From a virus: a stretch of 22,083 nucleotides of DNA. Both the position numbers and the translations under genes were made by a program. Location of the stretch: positions 1-22,083 of the IMG/VR virus record IMGVR_UViG_3300021185_001695; one strand, given 5' to 3'. Under the pieces are notes generated by a model. That model was not told the DNA's origin. It saw only the letters and a list, made by a program, of their open reading frames with translations, and ran no database searches. This document shows positions 9,448-15,586 of this stretch, in pieces. Positions within the stretch are counted from its first letter, which is position 1. Each line of letters starts with the position of its first letter.

Positions 9448-9902
9448 TAACAGCTTGTCATTGTGTTTGGCATTGTCACTGTAAATGATGCAGCAACTCC
9501 TGCTAGGTTATTCTCAAACCTCTCTGTGAAAAACTCACATGAGAAGGGAGTGTCTAGTTGATAGCTGTGTCTGTAGTCTGATTTTCTCTCCAGGACTGCA
9601 TGCAACCTTCCTGCAACTGCTAGCTGAGTGTTTAGAACATCAATCTCATTGTTGTTTCCTCTGAGTTCTGATGTGTTCTCCTCTTTTGAGAAGTCTACTA
9701 GGTCCATGAGGATCACAGCTACATCAACAGTGATTGTGTTTGCATTGATTGTTGCATTCTGCACCTGGAGATGACATAGAGGATAGATGTTTGATCTGTT
9801 GAGGTCTATCTCTGTGATGTCTCCCTGGGTTACTTTATTGACAAAAGGCTCTGCAATAGCAGCCTCCTGGAGATCATCAATGACTTTGAAATATGTATTC
9901 AT
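9447..9902 (-). CDS. Putative tail terminator / tail completion protein
   Basis: 151 residues, alpha/beta, no Cys-rich or membrane features. Segments LCHLQVQNATINANTITVDVAVILMDLVDF, LNTQLAVAGRLHAVLERK and a C-terminal FENNLAGVAASFTVTMPN fit a family of small phage tail-completion proteins (gpU-like position: a beta-sheet with a long helix carrying the LNTQLAVAGRL segment). The assignment rests on size, fold-like pattern and its place beside the HK97 gp10-like gene; no single diagnostic residue is known to me. Start ATG overlaps the preceding stop by ATGA. Confidence 0.5.
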   Translation of the reverse strand: MNTYFKVIDDLQEAAIAEPFVNKVTQGDITEIDLNRSNIYPLCHLQVQNATINANTITVDVAVILMDLVDFSKEENTSELRGNNNEIDVLNTQLAVAGRLHAVLERKSDYRHSYQLDTPFSCEFFTERFENNLAGVAASFTVTMPNTMTSC

Positions 9903-10180
9903 ATTGTTTTAATAAAAATTGGTGTCAGCTCTTCAGATGTTTCAATCTTCATTGTCACAAATTCTTCAAGCCATTCTAGAGCTTCATCAAAATCCAAATC
10001 TGGCTCTGCTTTTATAACGCAATCAATGGCTTTCCAAAAGTCATAAATTGCAACCTTTGGCTCAGATGCTGAGATTCCTATGAGTGCATTCTCAAATCCA
10101 TCAGATAATATGATCTCTTCATCATCCAGGAGAAAGCTCCTGTCATAAAGTGAGTTGATTAGTTCAGCTTTGTTTTGCAT
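9899..10180 (-). CDS. Small conserved phage protein (GFExALIG / TPIFI type), function unknown
   Basis: 93 residues, acidic. It shows a pattern recurrent in many tailed phages: GFENALIGIS near residues 28-37, then VAIYDFWKAIDCV, an acidic DFDEALEWLEEFV helix and a C-terminal TPIFI. The family is small, widespread and, to my knowledge, without assigned function. Its ATG lies 17 bases inside the -1 frame extension of the tail chaperone, and its stop overlaps the next gene by ATGA, so it is embedded in the coupled virion operon. Confidence 0.65.
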   Translation of the reverse strand: MQNKAELINSLYDRSFLLDDEEIILSDGFENALIGISASEPKVAIYDFWKAIDCVIKAEPDLDFDEALEWLEEFVTMKIETSEELTPIFIKTI

Positions 10181-10427
10181 TTTTTATCTTTTTCATTTCT
10201 ATCTCTGTCTTTTGTTTTTCAAAACTTAACCAGGTCAGACATGCTGCATAGTTGAGATTTGAGATCTGTTCAAATTTTGTCAAGTCTCCTTTTGCAATTT
10301 GATAGAAGGCTGTCCACCAGCCGAAATTTTCTGCAAGTGCATCCTCGTTTGTGGTGATAGCTGTGTCATTTTTTTCTCCAAATAGAACTCCAAATGAGTC
10401 AGAGACTCTTTCCTTAAACTTTGCAAA
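10164..10427 (-). CDS. -1 frame extension of the tail assembly chaperone (GT-like product)
   Basis: From the slippery run onward, the -1 frame reads FAKFKERVSDSFGVLFGE, then NEDALAENFGWWTAFYQIA, then GDLTKFEQISNLNYAACL and TWLSFEKQKTEIEMKK, ending at TGA 10164-10166. It has no ATG of its own near the run, so expression needs a -1 slip; a slip on the third in-run Phe codon gives a fusion of about 161 + 87 = 248 residues. The wxW ... LAxGD ... LxFxKxK pattern resembles the downstream part of tail chaperone pairs in other phages. The segment fills what would otherwise be a 99-base gap between genes. Confidence 0.65.
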   Translation of the reverse strand, partial: FAKFKERVSDSFGVLFGEKNDTAITTNEDALAENFGWWTAFYQIAKGDLTKFEQISNLNYAACLTWLSFEKQKTEIEMKKIKNAKQS

Positions 10428-10909
10428 AAAAAAATTGCTCCTAGAGCTACATCCAAGGGCATGTCTTTCATGTTCTTTCTTTTGTCTGAGTCATAATCCT
10501 CTATCAAATACTGATCTTTGTGTTTCTGTTTTACTTTCCTGTAAAGAACACCCATTGCATCATCCATTGTGTCCCAATCACTCATGAGAGTGTCTAGATC
10601 TACGAACTCTCCAAAGGTCATGTCTGTCAGCACAGGAATGAATCCATACTCAATGCCATCCTTTTCAAACCTCTGGATCAACTTAGGTTTCTCTTCAAAC
10701 ATCTTGTTGATGATCTCTGTGACCTCAACAATTGATGTGAACTTGTACTGATCAACTTCTGGAAGTGGAACTCCACAAAAGATCTCAACTGTCTTTTTTC
10801 TCAGAAAGTCTAGATCTGGATCTTTGCCCAGGATCTTGTTGAATTTCTGGTATTGTCCCAGAGTAAGCTCTGAGAGTTTATTCGGAACTGTAAGCTTTTG
10901 TGTTTTCAT
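10280..10909 (-). CDS. Putative tail assembly chaperone, short (0-frame) form
   Basis: 209 residues. The protein is helical, with LTLGQYQKFNKIL near the N-terminus, a central segment (IEYGFIPVLTDMTFGEFVDLDTLM, in two parts around residues 87-110) and PLDVALGAIFFLQSLRKESL around 150-170. This fits tail assembly chaperones that coat the tape measure during tail assembly. The FFL part is encoded by a run of ten T (coding strand, 10434-10425), an excellent slippery site; after it the -1 frame stays open for 88 codons, as in lambda gpG/gpGT. The 0-frame end (QKISAGGQPSIKLQKET) looks less conserved than the -1 product. It sits right after the large terminase, an unusual place; chaperones are normally just before the tape measure. 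Confidence 0.65.
   Translation of the reverse strand: MKTQKLTVPNKLSELTLGQYQKFNKILGKDPDLDFLRKKTVEIFCGVPLPEVDQYKFTSIVEVTEIINKMFEEKPKLIQRFEKDGIEYGFIPVLTDMTFGEFVDLDTLMSDWDTMDDAMGVLYRKVKQKHKDQYLIEDYDSDKRKNMKDMPLDVALGAIFFLQSLRKESLTHLEFYLEKKMTQLSPQTRMHLQKISAGGQPSIKLQKET
10425..10434 (-). promoter_or_regulatory. Ten-T slippery sequence for -1 ribosomal frameshifting
   Basis: On the coding strand this reads GCA ATT TTT TTT TTG CAA. The poly-U run lets both A- and P-site tRNAs re-pair after a -1 slip. The -1 frame downstream is long and protein-like while the 0 frame also continues for 48 codons, so the site can make two products. Polymerase slippage on the run is an alternative mechanism with a similar result. 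Confidence 0.6.
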
Positions 10910-10951
10910 TTATTATAAAACGTTTGTGTTTGTGTTTATCGGTCTAGGATT

Positions 10952-12217
10952 CTACAGGAAATTGTATTGTCCCTGGAATGGATTATTTAGCTGGTAGCTG
11001 ATTGCATATCTGAGACTGTCAAGTGCATGATTGTATTTGTCAATAGGAGTGTTTGATTTTCTGTCTAGCCAGATGTAGTTGTTTAGCTCTTTGACTAGAT
11101 GCACAGCCTGGTCATCATTGTGGATTACTAGATCATAATCCTGGAGCATGGCAATGCCAAACGTTACACTCCCTTGACCTTTGATGCTGGGTTTGATGTT
11201 GCATGTGCTTTTGAGTTCATGGATGAGCCTCACCTCGCTGGAATCTGCAATGATCAGAGAATCTCCTGCATGTTTTTTGTAGAGTGTTCTGAGATCTGAA
11301 GTGGTCAAAGCTTTGATGTAAAAGCATAGCTGAACATAGATGATCTTTCTGTCTTTGTCAATTGATGTTTTTAGAAGGACATTCTCATCCTGGGAGAACC
11401 CAAAGTCTGCACCAAAAACTGCAGGAGATACTTCCTGGAACTCTCCTAGTTTCCAATTGGTGAAGATCACACCCTCAGACCTTTCAATCCAATTTCCTTC
11501 TATGACAGCTTTGAATCTCTCTGGTCTCCTTTCTTTCATTCTCTCTATCTGGGCAATGTAGCTTTTTGATAGATTGTTAATGTTGTCTTTGTAGGTAGTG
11601 TGAATGTAGGTTGTATCTCCTTTTGAGAAGTTGCTTCCAGGAGCAACAGATCTGTCCTGGTAAAACCTCTGATATATGAAATGCTCCTTTGTGCTAGGAT
11701 TGAGCAGCAGGATCACCCTGTTCTGTTTGTCCTTCTGTCTGACTGAGAGATCTATCTTGTCAAAAGACTCTTCATCAATCTCTTCTGCTTCCTCCATTAC
11801 CCAGGTTGTAACTCCCTGGAGTGATTTCAAGTTTGCTGTCTGATCTCCAGATGAGGTCTTGATCCCTCTGAATAGAATCTTTGATCCATTCTCCCTGTTT
11901 ACTATCTCATCCCTGGTGATCTTGTACATAGGTTGTAAGCCTAGCATCTCAATCTTCTCTTTAAACTCTGGAATGATTGAAACATTTGCAGATCTAAGTG
12001 TGTATCTGGTGAACAGAATTGTGTGTCCTGCCTCCTGGGTTAGTCCTAGCAAAAAGACTCCTGTGAAAAAAGACTTTCCAGACCCCCTTCCTCCTGTGAG
12101 GATTGTGTATCTAGTCTCATTCCAGAATCTTCTGTACTTTTTACTGAACTCAATCTGTGTCTGCTCCTGGATCATCTTTAAAAAGGAATAACTTTGAGAA
12201 GTCAATTGAAGGCACAT
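10952..12217 (-). CDS. terL: Terminase large subunit
   Basis: 421 residues; packages phage DNA into the procapsid. Walker A GGRGSGKS at residues 42-49, Walker B with catalytic Glu in VMEEAEE at 140-146, a coupling-type segment LLLNPS near 170, and the RNase H-like nuclease acidic residues in GADFGF (Asp271), IIADSSE (Asp325) and HALDSLRYA (Asp400). All ATPase and nuclease signatures are present, so it looks functional. The family is that of phage PBSX/Terminase_3-type large subunits. The longest ATG frame overlaps the small subunit gene by 68 bases; an internal ATG at 12175 (MIQEQTQ) would cut the overlap to 26 bases and may be the true start. Confidence 0.95.
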   Translation of the reverse strand: MCLQLTSQSYSFLKMIQEQTQIEFSKKYRRFWNETRYTILTGGRGSGKSFFTGVFLLGLTQEAGHTILFTRYTLRSANVSIIPEFKEKIEMLGLQPMYKITRDEIVNRENGSKILFRGIKTSSGDQTANLKSLQGVTTWVMEEAEEIDEESFDKIDLSVRQKDKQNRVILLLNPSTKEHFIYQRFYQDRSVAPGSNFSKGDTTYIHTTYKDNINNLSKSYIAQIERMKERRPERFKAVIEGNWIERSEGVIFTNWKLGEFQEVSPAVFGADFGFSQDENVLLKTSIDKDRKIIYVQLCFYIKALTTSDLRTLYKKHAGDSLIIADSSEVRLIHELKSTCNIKPSIKGQGSVTFGIAMLQDYDLVIHNDDQAVHLVKELNNYIWLDRKSNTPIDKYNHALDSLRYAISYQLNNPFQGQYNFL

Positions 12218-12503
12218 CAGAAACTAGATCAATATTTTCTTTAGCTTGACCATAGCCAGAGTCCAGGAGTGCTTTATATGCACCCACATCACCCTGTCTG
12301 GCTTTCTTGATTAGTGCCAAAGTCATTAGGTCCTCCTGGGACATTCGCTCTTCTTCTAAGGTCAATGGATTGACAGCTTTGATATTTATGTTCAGCCACT
12401 TTCTAGCAGTTGTTGATCTATTCTTTGCACCTTTTGGTCTCCCATTAGAATTGCCAGACTGCCCTTTTTTAAACTGAAATTTTTTGATGTCATCTTTGCC
12501 CAT
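12150..12503 (-). CDS. Putative terminase small subunit (DUF5681-like)
   Basis: 117 residues. The N-terminus has FKKGQSGNSNGRPKGAKNRS, the KGQSGNPxGRPKG signature of DUF5681-like proteins that commonly precede the large terminase. The middle part (LEEERMSQEDLMTLALIKKARQGDVGAYKALLD) is helical and the C-terminus acidic. Position directly upstream of, and overlapping, the large subunit gene supports a DNA-recognition small subunit. No classical small-terminase HTH is obvious, so the function rests on the signature plus context. Confidence 0.7.
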   Translation of the reverse strand: MGKDDIKKFQFKKGQSGNSNGRPKGAKNRSTTARKWLNINIKAVNPLTLEEERMSQEDLMTLALIKKARQGDVGAYKALLDSGYGQAKENIDLVSDVPSIDFSKLFLFKDDPGADTD

Positions 12504-12527
12504 GGCTCTGCTGTATTTATGCTGTAT

Positions 12528-12755
12528 TTAGTAATTGTTTGACTTACTGATTTTGACTGATGGATCAGCCTGTTGCAGTTGCCCATATTTTTTCATGATT
12601 CTTTCTCCATGATTTACTCTTTGAGGCTCTTGTCTAAAGCCTGTGATAGGGTTGATAGAATAGTTCCAAAAATCTTCTGGAAAAGATCCATCAGATGGAG
12701 CTGGTCTATTTGGCTCACATCTAGGGACAGTATTTTCATGATTGTTTTTACTCAT
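12528..12755 (-). CDS. Small hypothetical protein, 75 residues
   Basis: Starts MSKNNHENTVPRCEPN, Pro/Asn-rich, then DFWNYSINPITGFRQEP and a basic C-terminal half. I do not recognise a family. Its ATG forms an 8-base ATGAGTAA overlap with the stop of the 49-residue gene upstream, and it ends 24 bases before the small terminase, so it appears to be part of the same transcript. No membrane segment or metal-binding cluster. Confidence 0.6.
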   Translation of the reverse strand: MSKNNHENTVPRCEPNRPAPSDGSFPEDFWNYSINPITGFRQEPQRVNHGERIMKKYGQLQQADPSVKISKSNNY

Positions 12756-12897
12756 TGTATATTGTTAAGCAAATGTCTATGAGTGGCAAATACAGAACAT
12801 AGTCAGTACAGTTTTTCTGTGGATAGTGTCTAAAGCCTATCACTAAGCCTCCATAAAACCCTAAACTAAGTTCCCATTCATTTACCACAGCAATCAC
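12748..12897 (-). CDS. Hidden small protein with GTG start, 49 residues
   Basis: Fills the apparent gap between the ParB-like gene and the 75-residue gene. Reading from GTG 12897 (or GTG 12888) gives a hydrophobic, aromatic protein, segments NEWELSLGFYGGLVIGFRHY and TDYVLYLPLIDICLTIYN. This composition and the WxLSxGFYxGxxxGFRxY ... VLYLPxIxxxxxxY pattern resemble small conserved proteins of Bacteroidota phages. It overlaps the ParB-like stop by 20 bases and ends with the ATGAGTAA overlap into the next gene. No in-frame ATG exists upstream, so start is GTG or involves frameshifting from the ParB frame. Confidence 0.6.
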   Translation of the reverse strand: MIAVVNEWELSLGFYGGLVIGFRHYPQKNCTDYVLYLPLIDICLTIYNE

Positions 12898-13297
12898 ATT
12901 TTGGTTTCTCTTCTTTTTCTTCTGTTTCTTTTGGCATTGGAAGATCTAGACCCCAATCATTGAGATCATCAACCTCCCACTCATTTGCCAGCATGTCAAA
13001 GTCCCAATCTCCTGCATTTGTATTGTCTTTTATGACAAACTCCTTCTGCTTTGCTTCACTCCATCCTTCTGCAACATCAATCCAAATTTCTGACATGCCA
13101 GCATCTTGAGCAGCTCTTAGTCTCATATTGCCTCCCAGGACCAGGAGATCTTCATTTACAACGACAGGGCGTTTCTCTAGCATCTCTGGAAAGCCTTCAA
13201 TTGATTTCACCAGGGAAAAGAACTTCTCATCCTTTATTACTCTAGGATTGTCTGGATGCTTTCTGAGCTTATAGATTTTTTCTAGTCTTTTACTCAT
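12878..13297 (-). CDS. ParB-like N-terminal domain (nuclease) protein
   Basis: 139 residues from ATG 13297 (a longer TTG start at 13306 is possible but the ATG makes an ATGAGTAA overlap with the upstream stop). It shows the ParB/Srx-fold core: LRKHPDNPRVIKD, then VVVNEDLLVLGGNMRLRAAQ (GGNxRLxAA is the hallmark) and AGMSEIWIDVAEGWSEAKQ, EFVIKDNTNAGDWDFDMLA and LNDWGLDLP. Phage ParB-like proteins of this type often act as DNA-binding or nuclease/methylase partners; no methyltransferase is adjacent here. The C-terminus CDCCGK has three Cys and may bind metal. Its place before the terminase genes suggests a role at packaging or late DNA processing. Confidence 0.8.
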   Translation of the reverse strand: MSKRLEKIYKLRKHPDNPRVIKDEKFFSLVKSIEGFPEMLEKRPVVVNEDLLVLGGNMRLRAAQDAGMSEIWIDVAEGWSEAKQKEFVIKDNTNAGDWDFDMLANEWEVDDLNDWGLDLPMPKETEEKEEKPKCDCCGK

Positions 13298-13649
13298 ATC
13301 TTTCAAACTCTGCTCTTAATGACTCAACAATGTTATTAAGACATGCGCTGCAGCCTGTTGGCTTTTCATTTGTCCTGTTTACTTTATTGTAGATTGAATA
13401 GATCATATCTCTTTCCTCATTTGATTTGAGTCTTTTGCCATTGTAAGTCTCAAAAAACATCTGCAGGAACTCAAACTCTGTCTGTGTCAGATTCCCTTTC
13501 TTTGGAAACCATCGATTGAGAGTGGACTTCCTTTTTTGACAGCCACAGTCTTTTTTAACTGCTTTTGCTACAGTGTCAACAACCTTTTTAATTCCCAGGG
13601 GTTTGGTCACAAATTTTTCAATGTCATCTCCTAATCCTTTACTCTTCAT
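13290..13649 (-). CDS. Conserved Cys-containing phage protein, 119 residues, function unknown
   Basis: N-terminus MKSKGLGDDIEKFVTKPLGIKKVV..., then DCGCQKRKSTLNRWFP, a helical middle (TQTEFEFLQMFFETYNGKR) and a second Cys pair CSAC near residue 100. The GLGDxIxKxTxxxGIKKVV ... CGCxxRxxxLN pattern is recurrent in flavobacterial phages, in my recollection, next to the terminase region. The two CxC/CxxC pairs could together bind one zinc. It overlaps the sigma-like gene upstream by 11 bases and the ParB-like gene downstream by 8. A small terminase-like or DNA-adaptor role is possible but unproven. Confidence 0.6.
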   Translation of the reverse strand: MKSKGLGDDIEKFVTKPLGIKKVVDTVAKAVKKDCGCQKRKSTLNRWFPKKGNLTQTEFEFLQMFFETYNGKRLKSNEERDMIYSIYNKVNRTNEKPTGCSACLNNIVESLRAEFERYE

Positions 13650-14217
13650 AATATTGATCTTTTAGTTTGTCATTTATCTTCACTTTGCATCTTTTCACAG
13701 TCCTGTAAATTGTAGAGACTGACAGCTTTGTGTCTTTGCTCATGTTTGAGGTGTGATTTTTAAATTCATATCTGTAGAGATTAAAAACTTTTTTGTCAAA
13801 CCAATAAAAGCTATTGACATATTCATTGATAAGTTTGTCAATGTCTTTTTCACTCTCCAGGATCACTTCTGGCTGCTCCTCAAAGTTCTGACTAGCATGT
13901 CTTTTCATGTAGCCTATGTTGTCATCCAGAGAGATATATTTCTTTTCTTTTCTGATCATGTCGATGTACATATTTTTGACTGTCTTGTATAACTTAAACG
14001 TACCAGAATCTGAGATTCGGTCTAGAAATCTGTTGATCATTGCAGGATTGTTTTCAGCCTTTTCTATTTCAGCATACATTTTTAGGAAGAGATCTTGAGT
14101 GATGTCCTCATGATACTGCCCTTTGAGCTTGAAGTATTTCACATCAACGTCATAGACAAAATCTTTGATCCTGTCATATCGTTTTGCAATGTATTCTAGA
14201 GCTTCTTTTTTTGTCAT
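13639..14217 (-). CDS. Sigma-70-family-like transcription factor
   Basis: 192 residues. EDITQDLFLKMYAEI (about 37-51) matches the core-binding region 2 pattern (xDLxQExFLKxY). Residues 75-95 include TFKLYKTVKNMYIDMIRKEKK, similar to a region 2.4-like helix. The C-terminal part (FDKKVFNLYRYEFKNHTSNMSKDTKLSVSTIYRTVKRCKVKI) has a region 4 HTH pattern: a short helix, then a helix with STIYRTVKR as recognition helix. Located directly before packaging and virion genes, it could direct late transcription. Divergent from housekeeping sigma; ECF-like. An HTH regulator without RNA polymerase contact is the alternative. ATGA overlap with ninG upstream. Confidence 0.65.
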   Translation of the reverse strand: MTKKEALEYIAKRYDRIKDFVYDVDVKYFKLKGQYHEDITQDLFLKMYAEIEKAENNPAMINRFLDRISDSGTFKLYKTVKNMYIDMIRKEKKYISLDDNIGYMKRHASQNFEEQPEVILESEKDIDKLINEYVNSFYWFDKKVFNLYRYEFKNHTSNMSKDTKLSVSTIYRTVKRCKVKINDKLKDQYYEE

Positions 14218-14606
14218 TTGTTTAAAGCTTTGTATTTCTCAATGATATCAACCAGCTCAAATCTGTCCCATTTGTAGCTTTGCTTTTTTGAGAGTTCAAC
14301 TGTCTGCTCTAGATCATAGACTCTATCCATTCCTATTTTGTCAATTAGATTGATTCTGTAGTTGAGCAAATTCGCACTCATGTAGTAATTGCATTTAAGA
14401 CATTGACCATGCACATTGTCCTCATTGAATCTGAGCTGTGGATGTTTGCCTGCTGAATAGAAGTGACCAGCCTGGAGAGTTGTTTTTTTGGAACAGGAGA
14501 TGCAAGGCTTTCCCTGGTCTCTGTTTCTGATGTAGAGATGAAAGTGTCTGACAGCTATCTTGATGAGCTGTGCAACTGTCTTATTTCTGTAGATGTTTTT
14601 AGCCAT
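14214..14606 (-). CDS. ninG: NinG/Rap-like recombination nuclease
   Basis: 130 residues. Cys35 and Cys38 (GKPCISC), AGHFYSAGKHPQLRF with His48, and EDNVHGQCLKCNYYMSANL with Asn64, His66, Cys69 and Cys72 reproduce the NinG/Rap pattern (a treble-clef HNH-type structure). Lambda NinG/Rap promotes RecBCD-pathway recombination by acting on branched DNA. It is the first gene after the terminator at 14703-14727, so it heads the second leftward unit together with the sigma-like factor and terminase genes, probably from a promoter in the 14607-14700 stretch. Confidence 0.85.
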   Translation of the reverse strand: MAKNIYRNKTVAQLIKIAVRHFHLYIRNRDQGKPCISCSKKTTLQAGHFYSAGKHPQLRFNEDNVHGQCLKCNYYMSANLLNYRINLIDKIGMDRVYDLEQTVELSKKQSYKWDRFELVDIIEKYKALNK

Positions 14607-14702
14607 GATCTTAATGGCTATCTGGACTCTATAAATTTACAACCTTCTAGCACACAATAGGTCTACAATCATTTAACACTTTTGGCTATGTTATAAACAA
14701 AA

Positions 14703-14727
14703 AACTCCCCACATAAAGCAGGGAGTT
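14703..14727 (-). terminator. Rho-independent terminator of the early operon
   Basis: On the minus strand the stem AACTCCC/GGGAGTT (7 bp, 11-base loop) is followed at once by a T-rich tract (TTTTTTGTTTAT, positions 14702-14691). There is no comparable T run in the plus direction. It lies 107 bases past the stop of the 117-residue HTH gene and separates the replication operon from the NinG/sigma/terminase unit. Confidence 0.8.
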
Positions 14728-14768
14728 CAAAAACTAATTAAAATGAAAAAAGTGAGTGATTCATAGCT

Positions 14769-14836
14769 TGTCCCATTTCCCATGTCCCTAAGGTTTTAGG
14801 ATTTGGGACAGTGGCTACTAGGCACACTCAAGCCTA
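14769..14836 (-). other. Structured intergenic RNA segment (three inverted repeats)
   Basis: The 227-base gap 14607-14833 holds, besides the terminator, three inverted repeats: TGTCCCA/TGGGACA (14769-14775 with 14804-14810), an inner CCTAA/TTAGG hairpin (14787-14791 with 14796-14800) and TAGGC/GCCTA (14819-14823 with 14832-14836), the last covering the TAG stop of the upstream gene. A second GTCCC at 14784-14788 could pair alternatively with GGGAC 14805-14809. This suggests a folded 3' UTR, a small RNA or an antiterminator/terminator pair. No ORF is seen in the gap. Confidence 0.4.
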
Positions 14837-15187
14837 TGCTACATTCAGCTTTGTTTGCACTGATTTCTCAGCTTTTTTGTAGTGTTTCTGAAAGACTTTG
14901 AGATAGTTTGAAACACTAGGCTGTGATGTTTTGAGGATCTTAGCAATTGTCTTTTGCTTATTTCTTTTCATTTTCAGATCTACAATCTGTCTCATCTTCT
15001 GTGGATCTAGCCTGGTGTGTTTTCCTATTCTTTCAAAAGTCAGTTCAAACCTTTCATTGTGTATTTTAGCAGCAGGCTCTTCTTTGACTTCAGTGTTGTT
15101 TGCTTCCAAGTACTCCTGGAGTATTGGTGTTATTGCCTGGACCAATTTGAGGACCAGCTCTTGATTTTTATTTTCCATTAGTTTCAT
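14834..15187 (-). CDS. HTH DNA-binding protein, last gene of the early operon
   Basis: 117 residues. An N-terminal helical region (LVLKLVQAITPILQEYLEA, a likely oligomerisation helix) and an acidic linker precede FERIGKHTRLDPQKMRQIVDLKMKRNKQKTIAKILKTSQPSVSNYLKVF, a good helix-turn-helix: KQKTIAKIL as the first helix and QPSVSNYLKVF as recognition helix, as in Trp-repressor or ParB-like HTH families. ATG at 15187, three bases after the SSB stop; an alternative ATG at 15178. It may regulate the next transcription unit across the terminator. Confidence 0.65.
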   Translation of the reverse strand: MKLMENKNQELVLKLVQAITPILQEYLEANNTEVKEEPAAKIHNERFELTFERIGKHTRLDPQKMRQIVDLKMKRNKQKTIAKILKTSQPSVSNYLKVFQKHYKKAEKSVQTKLNVA

Positions 15188-15189
15188 AT

Positions 15190-15582
15190 TTAAAAAGGTA
15201 AATCATTTTTAGTTTCTTCTGGCTCTTTGTCCAGGACAGGGAAAGGTGACAACACCTCTGAGGAAGCATTGCTGCCATCAGTTGCTTTTTCAATTGAGAA
15301 GCCTTTTAGTGATGTAAAAGATCTGAAGTTATCTTCTCCTGGCTTTTGCCACTTTCTGCCTTGCATGTATGCTGTTATTTTGACATCATCACCTTGCTGG
15401 ATCTCTGCGTTTTTTAAAGTTTCAATTCCTTTTTCATTCCACTCAATTGTGAAATAGTCAGAATACTGATCTTTTTCAATGTCTGGAATCAATAGGATCA
15501 ACTCCTGGTTTTTGTAGCTGTTGTTTGTTTTAGGCTCGCCTTTCTGAAAGACAATGCCATTTAGTTCTAGCTTTAAGCTCAT
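15190..15582 (-). CDS. Single-stranded DNA-binding protein-like OB-fold protein
   Basis: 130 residues. A beta-rich body (LELNGIVFQKG ... ELILLIPDI ... YFTIEWNEKGIETLKNAEI ... GDDVKITAYMQGRKWQKPG) matches the OB-fold of DUF3127-like Bacteroidota SSBs, notably the GDxVxVxxxxxGRxW strand. It ends in an acidic tail and DLPF, the classical SSB C-terminal tip used to recruit DNA-processing partners (DDDIPF in E. coli). Neighbours are a helicase-loader-like protein and replication proteins. It protects ssDNA during phage replication and recombination. It ends just before the HTH gene. Confidence 0.75.
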   Translation of the reverse strand: MSLKLELNGIVFQKGEPKTNNSYKNQELILLIPDIEKDQYSDYFTIEWNEKGIETLKNAEIQQGDDVKITAYMQGRKWQKPGEDNFRSFTSLKGFSIEKATDGSNASSEVLSPFPVLDKEPEETKNDLPF

Positions 15583-15586
15583 TGTT

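Noticed and set aside
12818-12826. A DnaA-box-like TGTGGATAG as a phage origin
   Set aside because: Only one near-match and no cluster, AT-rich unwinding element or iterons next to it; it also lies within a predicted small gene.
13298-13306. TTG start of the ParB-like gene at 13306
   Set aside because: ATG 13297 gives an ATGAGTAA overlap seen at other junctions and needs no rare start codon.
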